The position numbers and the translations under genes are program-made. Below the pieces are notes generated by a model, which saw only the letters and a list, made by a program, of their open reading frames with translations, did not search any database and was not told the DNA's origin. Below, piece by piece: positions 55,573 to 62,984 of a DNA stretch of 64,000 bases. This DNA comes from Desertibacillus haloalkaliphilus (GTDB lineage: Bacteria > Bacillota > Bacilli > Bacillales > KJ1-10-99). The stretch covers positions 1 through 64,000 of the forward strand of contig NZ_JAHPIV010000012.1 in NCBI RefSeq assembly GCF_019039105.1, in the 5' to 3' direction. Position 1 is the stretch's first letter, and each line of letters begins with the position of its first letter.

Positions 55573-57534
55573 ATGAGTGAAAAAAACAACAATGATGTTC
55601 AGTCTGTTTTAAGTGATGAGAAGGCAAAAGAAATTGAAGAACAAGTAGAGTCATCAAGCTCTGCACGTGAATTGACCGGGTGGACAAAAAAAGCATTTGT
55701 AGCAATAGCAATTATTGGTGCTTTGTTTCATTTATATATTCTTAATTTCCATCCCATTGAGCCGTGGGTGTTTAGAACGATCCACTTGGCATTTGGAGCA
55801 GTGTTAGGGTTCTTGCTATTTAAAGGCTGGAAAACGGATTCAGAGAAAGTCCATTGGGTTGACTGGTTGATGATTGCTGCAATTATATGGGTAACCTATT
55901 ATATTATCACGAATGTTTCGGGCCTATTATTCCGTGTCGGTGTGATGCCGCAAATGATGGACACGATTGCTGCTGTTGCCGGACTACTTATTGTACTTGA
56001 GTTAACGAGAAGAACGAGTGGTATGACCTTGCCGATTTTAGCAGGGGTGTTTATTGCCTATGCATTTGTTGGCCCATGGATGCCAGGGATTTTAAATCAT
56101 AATGGTTACTCGTTTGATCGATTCGTTACGTATATTTTTAGTGTGGATGGTGTCTTTGGGGTTACATTGGATGTATCGTCCAAATATATCCTTCTATTTA
56201 TTATTTTTGGTGCTTTCTTACAAATGTCTGGGGTAGGACGTTATTTTATTGATTTTTCCTTTTCCCTCGCTGGGGGGATGCGTGGTGGACCTGCGAAAGT
56301 TTCGGTTATTTCTAGTGGTTTAATGGGGATGATGAATGGTACATCAGCTGGGAATGCGGTGGCAACTGGGTCTCTAACGATTCCGTTAATGAGACGTGTT
56401 GGCTATAAAGGTCGCTTTGCGGCTGCGACAGAAGCGACAGCATCAGCTGGTGGACAGATTATGATCCCAATTATGGGGGCTGGTGCCTTTATCATGGCTG
56501 AAGTCACTGGAATTGCATATTCTGAAATCATAATTGCCGCAACAATTCCGGCGTTACTGTATTTCTTATCGGTTTATTTCATGGTTGATTTTCAAGCAAT
56601 TAAAAATGGGATGAGAGGGTTGTCACGTAAAGAGCTACCTTCATTAAAGGGAATTTTTAAACAAGCGTATTTATTTATCCCCATTATTTTATTAATTAGC
56701 TCGTTATTAATGGGGTACTCTGTTATTCGCTCAGGTACTGTTGCGATCATCGCATGTTTAATTGTAAGTTGGATTCATCCATCAACACGTATGGGACTAA
56801 AGAAAATCATCGGTGCTTTAGAGCTTGGTATGAAAAATGTGATTGGGCTATTGGCCGTATGTGCGTGTGCTGGAATTATTGTCGGTGTTATTGCTTTAAC
56901 AGGTGTAGGTCTGAGATTTAGTTCAATGCTACTTGGCATTGCGGATACAAACCAATTTTTGGCTTTATTATTTGCAATGGGAATTTCGATTTTATTAGGA
57001 ATGGGGATGCCGACAACGGCAGCTTATGCTGTTGCCGCCTCTGTTGTTGCTCCAGGACTTATTCAAATTGGGATTGAGCCGATTTTTGCCCATATGTTTG
57101 TTTTCTATTACGCGGTAATGTCAGCCATTACGCCTCCAGTTGCGCTTGCAGCTTATGCAGCTGCTGGTGTTGCAGGGACAGATCCGTTTAAGACTGGTGT
57201 TCAAGCCTTTAAGTTAGGCATTGCGGCATTTATCGTACCATTCATGTTTATTTATAGTCCTGAGTTAATGATGTTTGGTTCAACTGGAAGTATAGCTCTA
57301 GCTGTACTTACGGCTGCTATCGGTATTTACTTACTTTCAGCTTCTGTTCAAGGCTGGTTTGCTGCAAAAAGTGCCAATATTATCGTACGAATCATTCTTG
57401 TTGTTGCAGCTGTGGCAATGATAAGTTCAAATCCGCTCTTCGACGCGATAGCAATCGGGCTGATTGTGTTAGCAGTTGTTTTACAAAAAATAAGGGGAGA
57501 AAATCCGTTACAGCAAGATAAAGCTGCAATGTAA
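55573..57534 (+). CDS. TRAP transporter permease, fused 4TM/12TM type
   Basis: A 653-residue polytopic protein. The N-terminal four-helix part (to about residue 190) corresponds to DctQ and the rest to DctM. The conserved GLMGMMNGTSAGNAVATGSLTIPLMRRVGY and GGQIMIPIMGAGAFIMAE blocks are near residues 252-310, and GMGMPTTAAYAVAASV near 477. Fused permeases normally pair with TAXI binding proteins, as here. The ATG at 55573 follows AGGGAGG. Uptake is expected to be driven by sodium or protons. Confidence 0.93.
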   Translation: MSEKNNNDVQSVLSDEKAKEIEEQVESSSSARELTGWTKKAFVAIAIIGALFHLYILNFHPIEPWVFRTIHLAFGAVLGFLLFKGWKTDSEKVHWVDWLMIAAIIWVTYYIITNVSGLLFRVGVMPQMMDTIAAVAGLLIVLELTRRTSGMTLPILAGVFIAYAFVGPWMPGILNHNGYSFDRFVTYIFSVDGVFGVTLDVSSKYILLFIIFGAFLQMSGVGRYFIDFSFSLAGGMRGGPAKVSVISSGLMGMMNGTSAGNAVATGSLTIPLMRRVGYKGRFAAATEATASAGGQIMIPIMGAGAFIMAEVTGIAYSEIIIAATIPALLYFLSVYFMVDFQAIKNGMRGLSRKELPSLKGIFKQAYLFIPIILLISSLLMGYSVIRSGTVAIIACLIVSWIHPSTRMGLKKIIGALELGMKNVIGLLAVCACAGIIVGVIALTGVGLRFSSMLLGIADTNQFLALLFAMGISILLGMGMPTTAAYAVAASVVAPGLIQIGIEPIFAHMFVFYYAVMSAITPPVALAAYAAAGVAGTDPFKTGVQAFKLGIAAFIVPFMFIYSPELMMFGSTGSIALAVLTAAIGIYLLSASVQGWFAAKSANIIVRIILVVAAVAMISSNPLFDAIAIGLIVLAVVLQKIRGENPLQQDKAAM

Positions 57535-57542
57535 AGGCAAAA

Positions 57543-57575
57543 AGTCTTCTAGTTTTATTAACTAGAAGGCTTTTT
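57543..57575 (+). terminator. Terminator of the TAXI-TRAP genes
   Basis: AGTCTTCTAGTT (57543-57554) pairs with AACTAGAAGGCT (57560-57571), followed by T. Confidence 0.88.
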
Positions 57576-57667
57576 CCTATCTGAATTGCATTTTAGTTTG
57601 GAGAAACGAATAGGTTGATTCAAGTTTTTTGGGAATTGTTTGATTAGAACGATCATTACAACGCCAA

Positions 57668-57802
57668 ATGCCTGTTGTATTTGGATATAGCTCTTTGAAA
57701 ATGAATGACATGTCGTGGGCAGTTCAATGGATCAATTTACTTTCGATTCTTGTAATTGCGCTCGCTGTATTTTTTACTACTGCCACTTGTCTAGAATATT
57801 GA
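57668..57802 (+). pseudogene. Possible transporter-gene remnant (44 codons)
   Basis: A short frame encodes 44 residues ending in one strong membrane helix (WAVQWINLLSILVIALAVFF). No ribosome site precedes its ATG and there is a stop shortly upstream. It looks like the tail of a lost membrane transporter, or could be a chance frame. The 510-bp permease-artP gap otherwise holds a terminator, a hairpin and the artP promoter region. Confidence 0.3.
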
Positions 57803-57841
57803 TTGACAGGTATACCCTGAAATTTTTCGCTAATAATGAAT

Positions 57842-57880
57842 GAAAGACCTTTGTATGGGATAATCATACAAAGGTCTTTC
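57842..57880. terminator. Perfect 16-bp hairpin upstream of artP
   Basis: GAAAGACCTTTGTATG (57842-57857) pairs perfectly with its complement at 57865-57880. No T-run follows on the plus strand. It may be the terminator of the lost gene or a boundary structure. Confidence 0.55.
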
Positions 57881-57996
57881 CTATAAGCCAGTTATTACTT
57901 GTTTTAATCAGAAAATTATTTCTATTAGTATTTAGAAATTGAATTTTATAATTATACTTCCCAAATAACGATCGATGTGTTAATATACAATTCAGC

Positions 57997-58006
57997 GAAT
58001 AAAAAT
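57997..58006 (+). promoter_or_regulatory. Candidate ARG box before artP
   Basis: GAATAAAAAT matches the core of the B. subtilis AhrC box ([18 protein letters not shown]), but the flanks match poorly. It is 38 bp before artP. AhrC is encoded in this window. Confidence 0.35.
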
Positions 58007-58044
58007 AAAAAATACGTAAGAAATTGATTGAGGAGGAACAATAA

Positions 58045-58842
58045 ATGAAAAAGAATTTATTTGGATTTGGACTAGCTGCAATTCTTTCGGCAGGTCTGTT
58101 AGTAGGATGTGGTGGTGCAGATGATTCAACAGATGAAGGGGCTGACAACGGTCAAGCTTCAGAAGAATCAGTAACATTAACAATGGGAACATCGGCGGAT
58201 TACCCTCCGTTTGAATACATTGATACAGCAAGCGGTGATGAGATTATTGGTTTTGACATTGACATTGCTGATCATATTGCAGCTGAATTAGGTTTTGAAT
58301 ATACAATTGAAGATATGGAATTTAACGGCTTAGTAGAAGCTGTTCGTACAAATCGTGTTGATTTTGTCATTGCAGGTATGACTCCAGATGATGATCGTCG
58401 TGAAAACGTAGATTTCTCTGATATCTACTATGAAGGACAGCAAATGATTGTGACGTTAAATGATAGTGGCTTTGAGTCAATTGAAGACCTTGATGGTAAA
58501 AAAGTTGGTGTACAATTAGGTTCCATTCAAGAAGCTGAAGCAGAAAGTATTGAAGGGGCTATTGTAGAACAACGTGATACCATTCCACAATTAATTCAAG
58601 AATTACGAAATGGTCAAATCGATGCAGTTGTTCTCGAAGATACTGTAGCTAATAGATATTTCGAAAGACAAGATGTATTAACTGGATTTATGATGCCAGT
58701 TTCTGAAGAAGCAGGCTATGCAATTGCATTTCCAAAAGAGAGCGAGTTAACGGAGCAATTTAATGAAGTTATCGCTGAAATGAAGGAAGATGGTACGTTA
58801 GATGAACTAATCTTAAAGTGGTTCGGTGCCGACGAAGAATAG
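58045..58842 (+). CDS. artP: Amino-acid ABC transporter substrate-binding lipoprotein
   Basis: A 265-residue lipoprotein with lipobox LLVGC (Cys at about 22) and a type 3 solute-binding domain (GTSADYPPFEYID near 48, EIIGFDIDIADHIAAELGF). The following permease and ATPase, and position near the bkd/brxB genes, match B. subtilis artPQR (yqiXYZ), the high-affinity arginine importer. Specificity is inferred from this synteny. The ATG at 58045 follows GAGGAGGAAC. Confidence 0.9.
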   Translation: MKKNLFGFGLAAILSAGLLVGCGGADDSTDEGADNGQASEESVTLTMGTSADYPPFEYIDTASGDEIIGFDIDIADHIAAELGFEYTIEDMEFNGLVEAVRTNRVDFVIAGMTPDDDRRENVDFSDIYYEGQQMIVTLNDSGFESIEDLDGKKVGVQLGSIQEAEAESIEGAIVEQRDTIPQLIQELRNGQIDAVVLEDTVANRYFERQDVLTGFMMPVSEEAGYAIAFPKESELTEQFNEVIAEMKEDGTLDELILKWFGADEE

Positions 58843-58874
58843 GATAATTAATCTAGGAAGGAATGAGAGTGGGC

Positions 58875-59528
58875 ATGGATTTTTCTCAAATCGTGCCCTC
58901 TATCCCATTTATACTTAATGGGATATGGGTCACTTTACAAATTGTTGTTATTTCAATCTTGCTCGGGTTAGTTTTAGGGACATTACTAGCATTATTAAAA
59001 ATTGCTAGAAACAGATTTTATAATTTTATTGCTGATGCATATACGTCAGTGTTTCGGGGAACACCGCTGATTTTGCAATTATTTATTATCTTTTACGCGG
59101 TTCCTGAAATTACCGGGTATAATATCCCGGCGTATCTAGCTGCCGTATTAGCATTTGGCTTAAATTCATCTGCCTATGTCTCAGAAATTATTCGGGCAGG
59201 GATTCAGGCGGTCGATAAGGGACAACGTGAAGCGGCTGAAGCTTTGGGGATACCTTATCGAAACATGATGGTGAAGATCATTTTACCGCAAGCAATGAAA
59301 AACATCCTGCCCGCTTTAGTTAATGAATTTATTAATTTAACGAAAGAATCAGCGATTGTGACTACGGTCGGAGTCATGGATATAATGAGAAGAGCATATA
59401 TCGTTGGAGCTGATACATTTTCTTTCTTACCTGCATTACTCGTTGCAGGGGCGATCTACTATGTGATCGTATTGGTATTAAGCCTCCTTGGCAAACGATT
59501 AGAACGGAGGTTGAAGCAAAGTGATTAA
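58875..59528 (+). CDS. artQ: Amino-acid ABC transporter permease
   Basis: A 217-residue HisMQ-type permease with about five helices. The ATPase-docking EAA loop is [24 protein letters not shown] near residues 116-139. The start is uncertain among 58863 (ATG), 58869 (GTG) and 58875 (ATG), because the AAGGA site lies closest to the first two. It overlaps artR by eight bases. Confidence 0.9.
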   Translation: MDFSQIVPSIPFILNGIWVTLQIVVISILLGLVLGTLLALLKIARNRFYNFIADAYTSVFRGTPLILQLFIIFYAVPEITGYNIPAYLAAVLAFGLNSSAYVSEIIRAGIQAVDKGQREAAEALGIPYRNMMVKIILPQAMKNILPALVNEFINLTKESAIVTTVGVMDIMRRAYIVGADTFSFLPALLVAGAIYYVIVLVLSLLGKRLERRLKQSD

Positions 59529-60243
59529 AGTTGAGAATCTAAATAAATCCTTTGGAGATCTTGAAGTGCTAAAGGGAATTAGTACCGAAATTAACAAAGG
59601 TGATGTGGTTGCGATCATAGGTCCATCAGGATCGGGAAAATCGACGTTTTTACGTTGCTTGAACTTACTTGAGAAGCCGACATCAGGGCAAGTATGGATT
59701 GATGGTCAAGAAATTACGAATTCAAAAACAAACATTCTAAAAGTTCGTGAAAAAATTGGAATGGTGTTTCAACACTTTCACTTGTTTCCGCATATGACGG
59801 TTCTTGAAAATTTAACGTATGCGCCTATGTCGGTTAAAGGGGTTTCACATGCAGAAGCAGTCAAAAAAGCTGAAGGTTTGCTTGAAAAAGTAGGTTTATT
59901 AGCAAAAAAAGATGCTTATCCTAATCGTCTTTCAGGAGGTCAAAAGCAACGGGTAGCGATTGCCCGTGCATTGGCGATGGAACCAGAGGTGATGTTGTTT
60001 GATGAACCAACCTCGGCTCTTGACCCAGAGATGGTAAAAGAAGTGTTAGATGTTATGAAAAACCTTGCTAATACAGGCATGACGATGGCAATTGTTACGC
60101 ATGAAATGGGTTTTGCAAAAGAAGTTGCCGATCGTGTATTCTTCTTAGATCAAGGTGGTTTAGTTGAAGATGCAAAGCCGGTCGACTTCTTCACCGCTCC
60201 AAAGACAGAACGAGCGAGAGAATTTTTAGAAAAAGTATTATAA
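59521..60243 (+). CDS. artR: Amino-acid ABC transporter ATP-binding protein
   Basis: A 240-residue ATPase with Walker [10 protein letters not shown] near residue 33, Q-loop [10 protein letters not shown], signature [15 protein letters not shown] near 139 and Walker [14 protein letters not shown]. The GTG at 59521 overlaps the permease gene. A hairpin terminator follows directly. Confidence 0.94.
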   Translation: MIKVENLNKSFGDLEVLKGISTEINKGDVVAIIGPSGSGKSTFLRCLNLLEKPTSGQVWIDGQEITNSKTNILKVREKIGMVFQHFHLFPHMTVLENLTYAPMSVKGVSHAEAVKKAEGLLEKVGLLAKKDAYPNRLSGGQKQRVAIARALAMEPEVMLFDEPTSALDPEMVKEVLDVMKNLANTGMTMAIVTHEMGFAKEVADRVFFLDQGGLVEDAKPVDFFTAPKTERAREFLEKVL

Positions 60244-60251
60244 TAAAGGGG

Positions 60252-60276
60252 AGGATGATCATTGCGATCATCCTTT
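60252..60276 (+). terminator. Terminator of artPQR
   Basis: AGGATGATC (60252-60260) pairs with GATCATCCT (60266-60274), followed by TTTT. Confidence 0.8.
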
Positions 60277-60283
60277 TCTGTGT

Positions 60284-60349
60284 GGTAAAGGGGCGGAGTG
60301 CGCTAGCGATGAAGAGAGATCAAGGAAGGAAGCTTACTCGCACCGCCTT
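60284..60349. repeat. Dispersed repeat, unit 1 of a tandem pair
   Basis: A 66-bp unit identical to that at 60404-60469, exactly 120 bp apart. Its ends GGCGGAGTGCG and CGCACCGCC are complementary apart from a two-base bulge, so the unit can fold into a hairpin with a purine-rich loop. The spacer after each unit is also similar, so the duplication is about 120 bp long. Partial copies lie at 34597 and 21318. Confidence 0.85.
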
Positions 60350-60403
60350 GGGATTGAGTATTAGGGTGGGTTCACTGAGGAAGAAGAAGTTGTTTCAAAG
60401 GGA

Positions 60404-60469
60404 GGTAAAGGGGCGGAGTGCGCTAGCGATGAAGAGAGATCAAGGAAGGAAGCTTACTCGCACCGCCTT
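60404..60469. repeat. Dispersed repeat, unit 2 of a tandem pair
   Basis: Identical to the unit at 60284-60349. A 108-codon open frame across both units encodes a repetitive basic peptide and is judged spurious. The pair fills most of the 310-bp artR-yqjA gap. Confidence 0.85.
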
Positions 60470-60553
60470 TGATTGGAGGATGAGGAGAGAGTACACTGAA
60501 GAAGGGAGACTTCTATCAAGGTGTGATCAAAATAAGAAGAGAAAGGGCGAACT

Positions 60554-61510
60554 ATGTTTAGAATCGGTTACCGTACGATAAAAACGGCTGCTGGAGCGGC
60601 AATATCGATCGCAATTGCACAAGCCTTGGCTCTTGATTTTTATGTATCAGCTGCGATCATTACGATTTTGTGTATTTCAGTGACAAAACGAAAGTCGTTG
60701 AAGGTTTCTTGGGAACGTTTTTTGGCTTGTACGGTTGGAATGCTTTTTGGATTTGTTATTTTTGAGACGATTGGCTATCATCCAGTTGCTTTAGGAATTT
60801 TATTACTTTTATTTATTCCATCAATGGTTTTTATAAAAGCCAAGGAAGGAATCGTCACGAGCTCAGTCATTATTCTTCATATTTATACATTGGAGCAGAT
60901 TAATTTTGCAATCGTATTAAATGAGATTGCGCTGATTACGATAGGAATTGGTGTGGCCTTACTTATGAACCTTTATATGCCTAGTGTTGAAAAGGACTTA
61001 AAGCGCGATCAAGAGCGGGTTGAAGAAAATTTTAAGGTAATTTTTCAAGAACTTGTGAACTACCTAAGAGACGGTGATAGCGATTGGGATGGAAAAGAGG
61101 TCACAGAGACTGATGTGATCTTAAAACGAGCAATAGGGACATCACTCCGTAATATTGAAAATCATCTGTTACGAAATGATGATTATTATTATCATTATTT
61201 TAAAATGCGGCAAAAACAATTTGAAATTATTGAGCGAGTTATGCCGTTTATCTCTTCACTAACGGATACGGTTATTCAAGGGGAAAAAATCGCTGATTTT
61301 CTTGAAGCATTAAGTGAAGGCGTCCATCCTGGAAACACAACGATTATTTTTCTTGAACGGTTAGCGCGAATGAAAGAAGAATTTAAAAACATGGAGTTAC
61401 CGAAAGATCGTCAAGAGTTTGAAATACGTTCAGGGTTATTTTATGTGATGCATGAACTAGAGCAGTATTTGATTATTAAAAGTTCCCTTAGATCGAAACG
61501 AAGCGGGTAA
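60554..61510 (+). CDS. yqjA: Aromatic acid exporter family protein YqjA
   Basis: A 318-residue protein with about six N-terminal membrane helices (residues 8-145). A cytoplasmic helical domain (150-318) follows, which matches the ArAE/DUF939 layout of B. subtilis YqjA. Position after artPQR agrees with B. subtilis order. The substrate is unknown. The ATG at 60554 follows AAAGGGCG. Confidence 0.85.
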   Translation: MFRIGYRTIKTAAGAAISIAIAQALALDFYVSAAIITILCISVTKRKSLKVSWERFLACTVGMLFGFVIFETIGYHPVALGILLLLFIPSMVFIKAKEGIVTSSVIILHIYTLEQINFAIVLNEIALITIGIGVALLMNLYMPSVEKDLKRDQERVEENFKVIFQELVNYLRDGDSDWDGKEVTETDVILKRAIGTSLRNIENHLLRNDDYYYHYFKMRQKQFEIIERVMPFISSLTDTVIQGEKIADFLEALSEGVHPGNTTIIFLERLARMKEEFKNMELPKDRQEFEIRSGLFYVMHELEQYLIIKSSLRSKRSG

Positions 61511-61573
61511 CGTATAAGTTTGCTCCCTTTTAAAAAAACTACTAAAAAGACTTTTTAGCAAGGGGAGATCGCT

Positions 61574-62092
61574 ATGCTTACTCGTATTATAGCTTTATTA
61601 ATGATTATTGGTATTGCATCTCCACTTTGGCCGATTGGAGAAAATCCGCTTGTTGGTGATCCTTTTGTGATTGTAAATAAGCAGACGAATGAACTTGCCT
61701 ACGTCGATGAAGGGGAGGTTAAAAAAGTCTATCCAGTTGCGACTGGCAAGACAAAGGACTTAACCCCAGAAGGAACATTCACAATGACTGTAAAAGCGGT
61801 TGATCCTTATTATCGAAAAGAAAATATTGAAGGTGGAGACGAAAGCAACCCATTGGGAACAAGGTGGATCGGCTTTGATGCAGAGGATACGATCGGTCGA
61901 ACATATGGTGTCCATGGTACGAACCAACCGTCATCCATTGGTGAATACCGTACAGCAGGCTGCGTTCGTATGCATAACGAAGATGTTGAGGAGCTTTATG
62001 CGAATATACCGATTGGCACAAAGGTTTTGGTCGTTGACAGTACGTCTAGTTTTGAGGAGTTAGCGAAAAACAATGGCGCCATTCAACTCTAA
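61574..62092 (+). CDS. L,D-transpeptidase (YkuD family)
   Basis: A 172-residue exported protein with an N-terminal signal sequence (residues 1-20) and a YkuD domain. His114 in YGVHGTNQP and Cys130 in TAGCVRMHNEDVEELY are the catalytic residues. The domain would form 3-3 peptidoglycan cross-links or attach proteins. No LysM domain is present. The ATG at 61574 follows AAGGGGAG. Confidence 0.9.
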   Translation: MLTRIIALLMIIGIASPLWPIGENPLVGDPFVIVNKQTNELAYVDEGEVKKVYPVATGKTKDLTPEGTFTMTVKAVDPYYRKENIEGGDESNPLGTRWIGFDAEDTIGRTYGVHGTNQPSSIGEYRTAGCVRMHNEDVEELYANIPIGTKVLVVDSTSSFEELAKNNGAIQL

Positions 62093-62122
62093 CTTTTGCG
62101 ATTTAACTATAGAAAAGTAATA

Positions 62123-62201
62123 AGGGATTGCCCCGTAAAAGTAAGGTCACTTTAAACGTTTAAATAAGGTGAGTCGTTACTTTGGGCAGTCCCTAATTTT
62201 T
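62123..62201. terminator. Long bidirectional hairpin between ldt and prli42
   Basis: AGGGATTGCCC (62123-62133) pairs with GGGCAGTCCCT (62184-62194), with an inner AGTAA/TTACT helix. T-rich sequence follows on both strands between the convergent genes. Confidence 0.75.
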
Positions 62202-62214
62202 GTATTAATCATTA

Positions 62215-62307
62215 TTAGAAGATAAAAGCAGCTCCTGTAAATAAGCTTCCTAATAATAGTGAAATAATCATAAGATATATAATTGTTTTTCTAAATTTAC
62301 GTGGCAT
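62215..62307 (-). CDS. prli42: Prli42-like stressosome-associated micropeptide
   Basis: A 30-residue peptide encoded leftward, too short for usual gene finding. It has a basic N-terminus (MPRKFRK) and one membrane helix (IIYLMIISLLLGSLFTG). A strong GAGGAGG ribosome site lies nine bases before the ATG at 62307. This layout matches Prli42, the conserved Firmicutes mini-protein that tethers the stressosome to the membrane in Listeria. The family call rests on size and pattern. It lies in the 381-bp gap before the epimerase gene and is divergent from it. Confidence 0.75.
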   Translation of the reverse strand: MPRKFRKTIIYLMIISLLLGSLFTGAAFIF

Positions 62308-62473
62308 TTAGGGCAACCTCCTCAATCATAGCTAGTTATTATTGTACTAAAGGTCAGTTCATCTTAGCAAGGGGATATAGACAACTCTATAAACTGGCAG
62401 GGATTTAAAAAAATGTGAAGAATTATTACTATTGATCGAATGTTATGAATTAATGATGAGGGAGTGGAGAAGA

Positions 62474-62893
62474 ATGGAATATAAAGAAAATAGCCCGAAA
62501 AAAATCGATCATATTGGAATAGCTGTGTCTTCACTTGAGGAAGCGCTACCATTTTATGAGTCTAAACTGAATATCCCGTTATTAGGTATTGAAGAGGTTC
62601 CTTCGCAAGGGGTGAAGGTTGCATTTCTGAAAATTGGTGAATCAAAAATTGAGTTATTGGAACCATTATCAGCAGAAAGCCCAATTGCTAAATTTATTGA
62701 AAAGCGTGGGGAAGGGATTCACCATATTGCATTAGGTGTTGATAACATTGAAGATCGAATTGAAGAGATTAAGTCAAAAGGTGTGGCAATGATTAATAAT
62801 GAGCCAGTTCCCGGAGCTGGTGGAGCGAAAGTTGGTTTTATTCATCCGAAATCTGCAGGTGGTATTCTTTATGAGTTTTGTGAAAAGAAATAA
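62474..62893 (+). CDS. mce: Methylmalonyl-CoA epimerase
   Basis: A 139-residue vicinal-oxygen-chelate protein. [20 protein letters not shown] (residues 9-28), [15 protein letters not shown] near 80 and a C-terminal Glu (ILYEFCEKK) supply the metal ligands. It interconverts the two isomers of methylmalonyl-CoA in propionate metabolism. B. subtilis YqjC is the positional counterpart. No mutase or propionyl-CoA carboxylase gene is adjacent here; in B. subtilis yqjD follows. The ATG at 62474 follows AGGGAGTGGAG. Confidence 0.9.
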   Translation: MEYKENSPKKIDHIGIAVSSLEEALPFYESKLNIPLLGIEEVPSQGVKVAFLKIGESKIELLEPLSAESPIAKFIEKRGEGIHHIALGVDNIEDRIEEIKSKGVAMINNEPVPGAGGAKVGFIHPKSAGGILYEFCEKK

Positions 62894-62984
62894 TTAGATG
62901 TTGCGTTCCTTGTAGGGCAAAGGGTGAAAAAAAAATAAAACTCGTGTAATATCAACAGTGACTAACACCATGGGAGGAATTAAG

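Noticed and set aside
60255-60581. 108-codon open frame across the tandem repeats
   Set aside because: It encodes a repeated basic peptide created by the 120-bp duplication, starts in the artR terminator and overlaps the real yqjA start.
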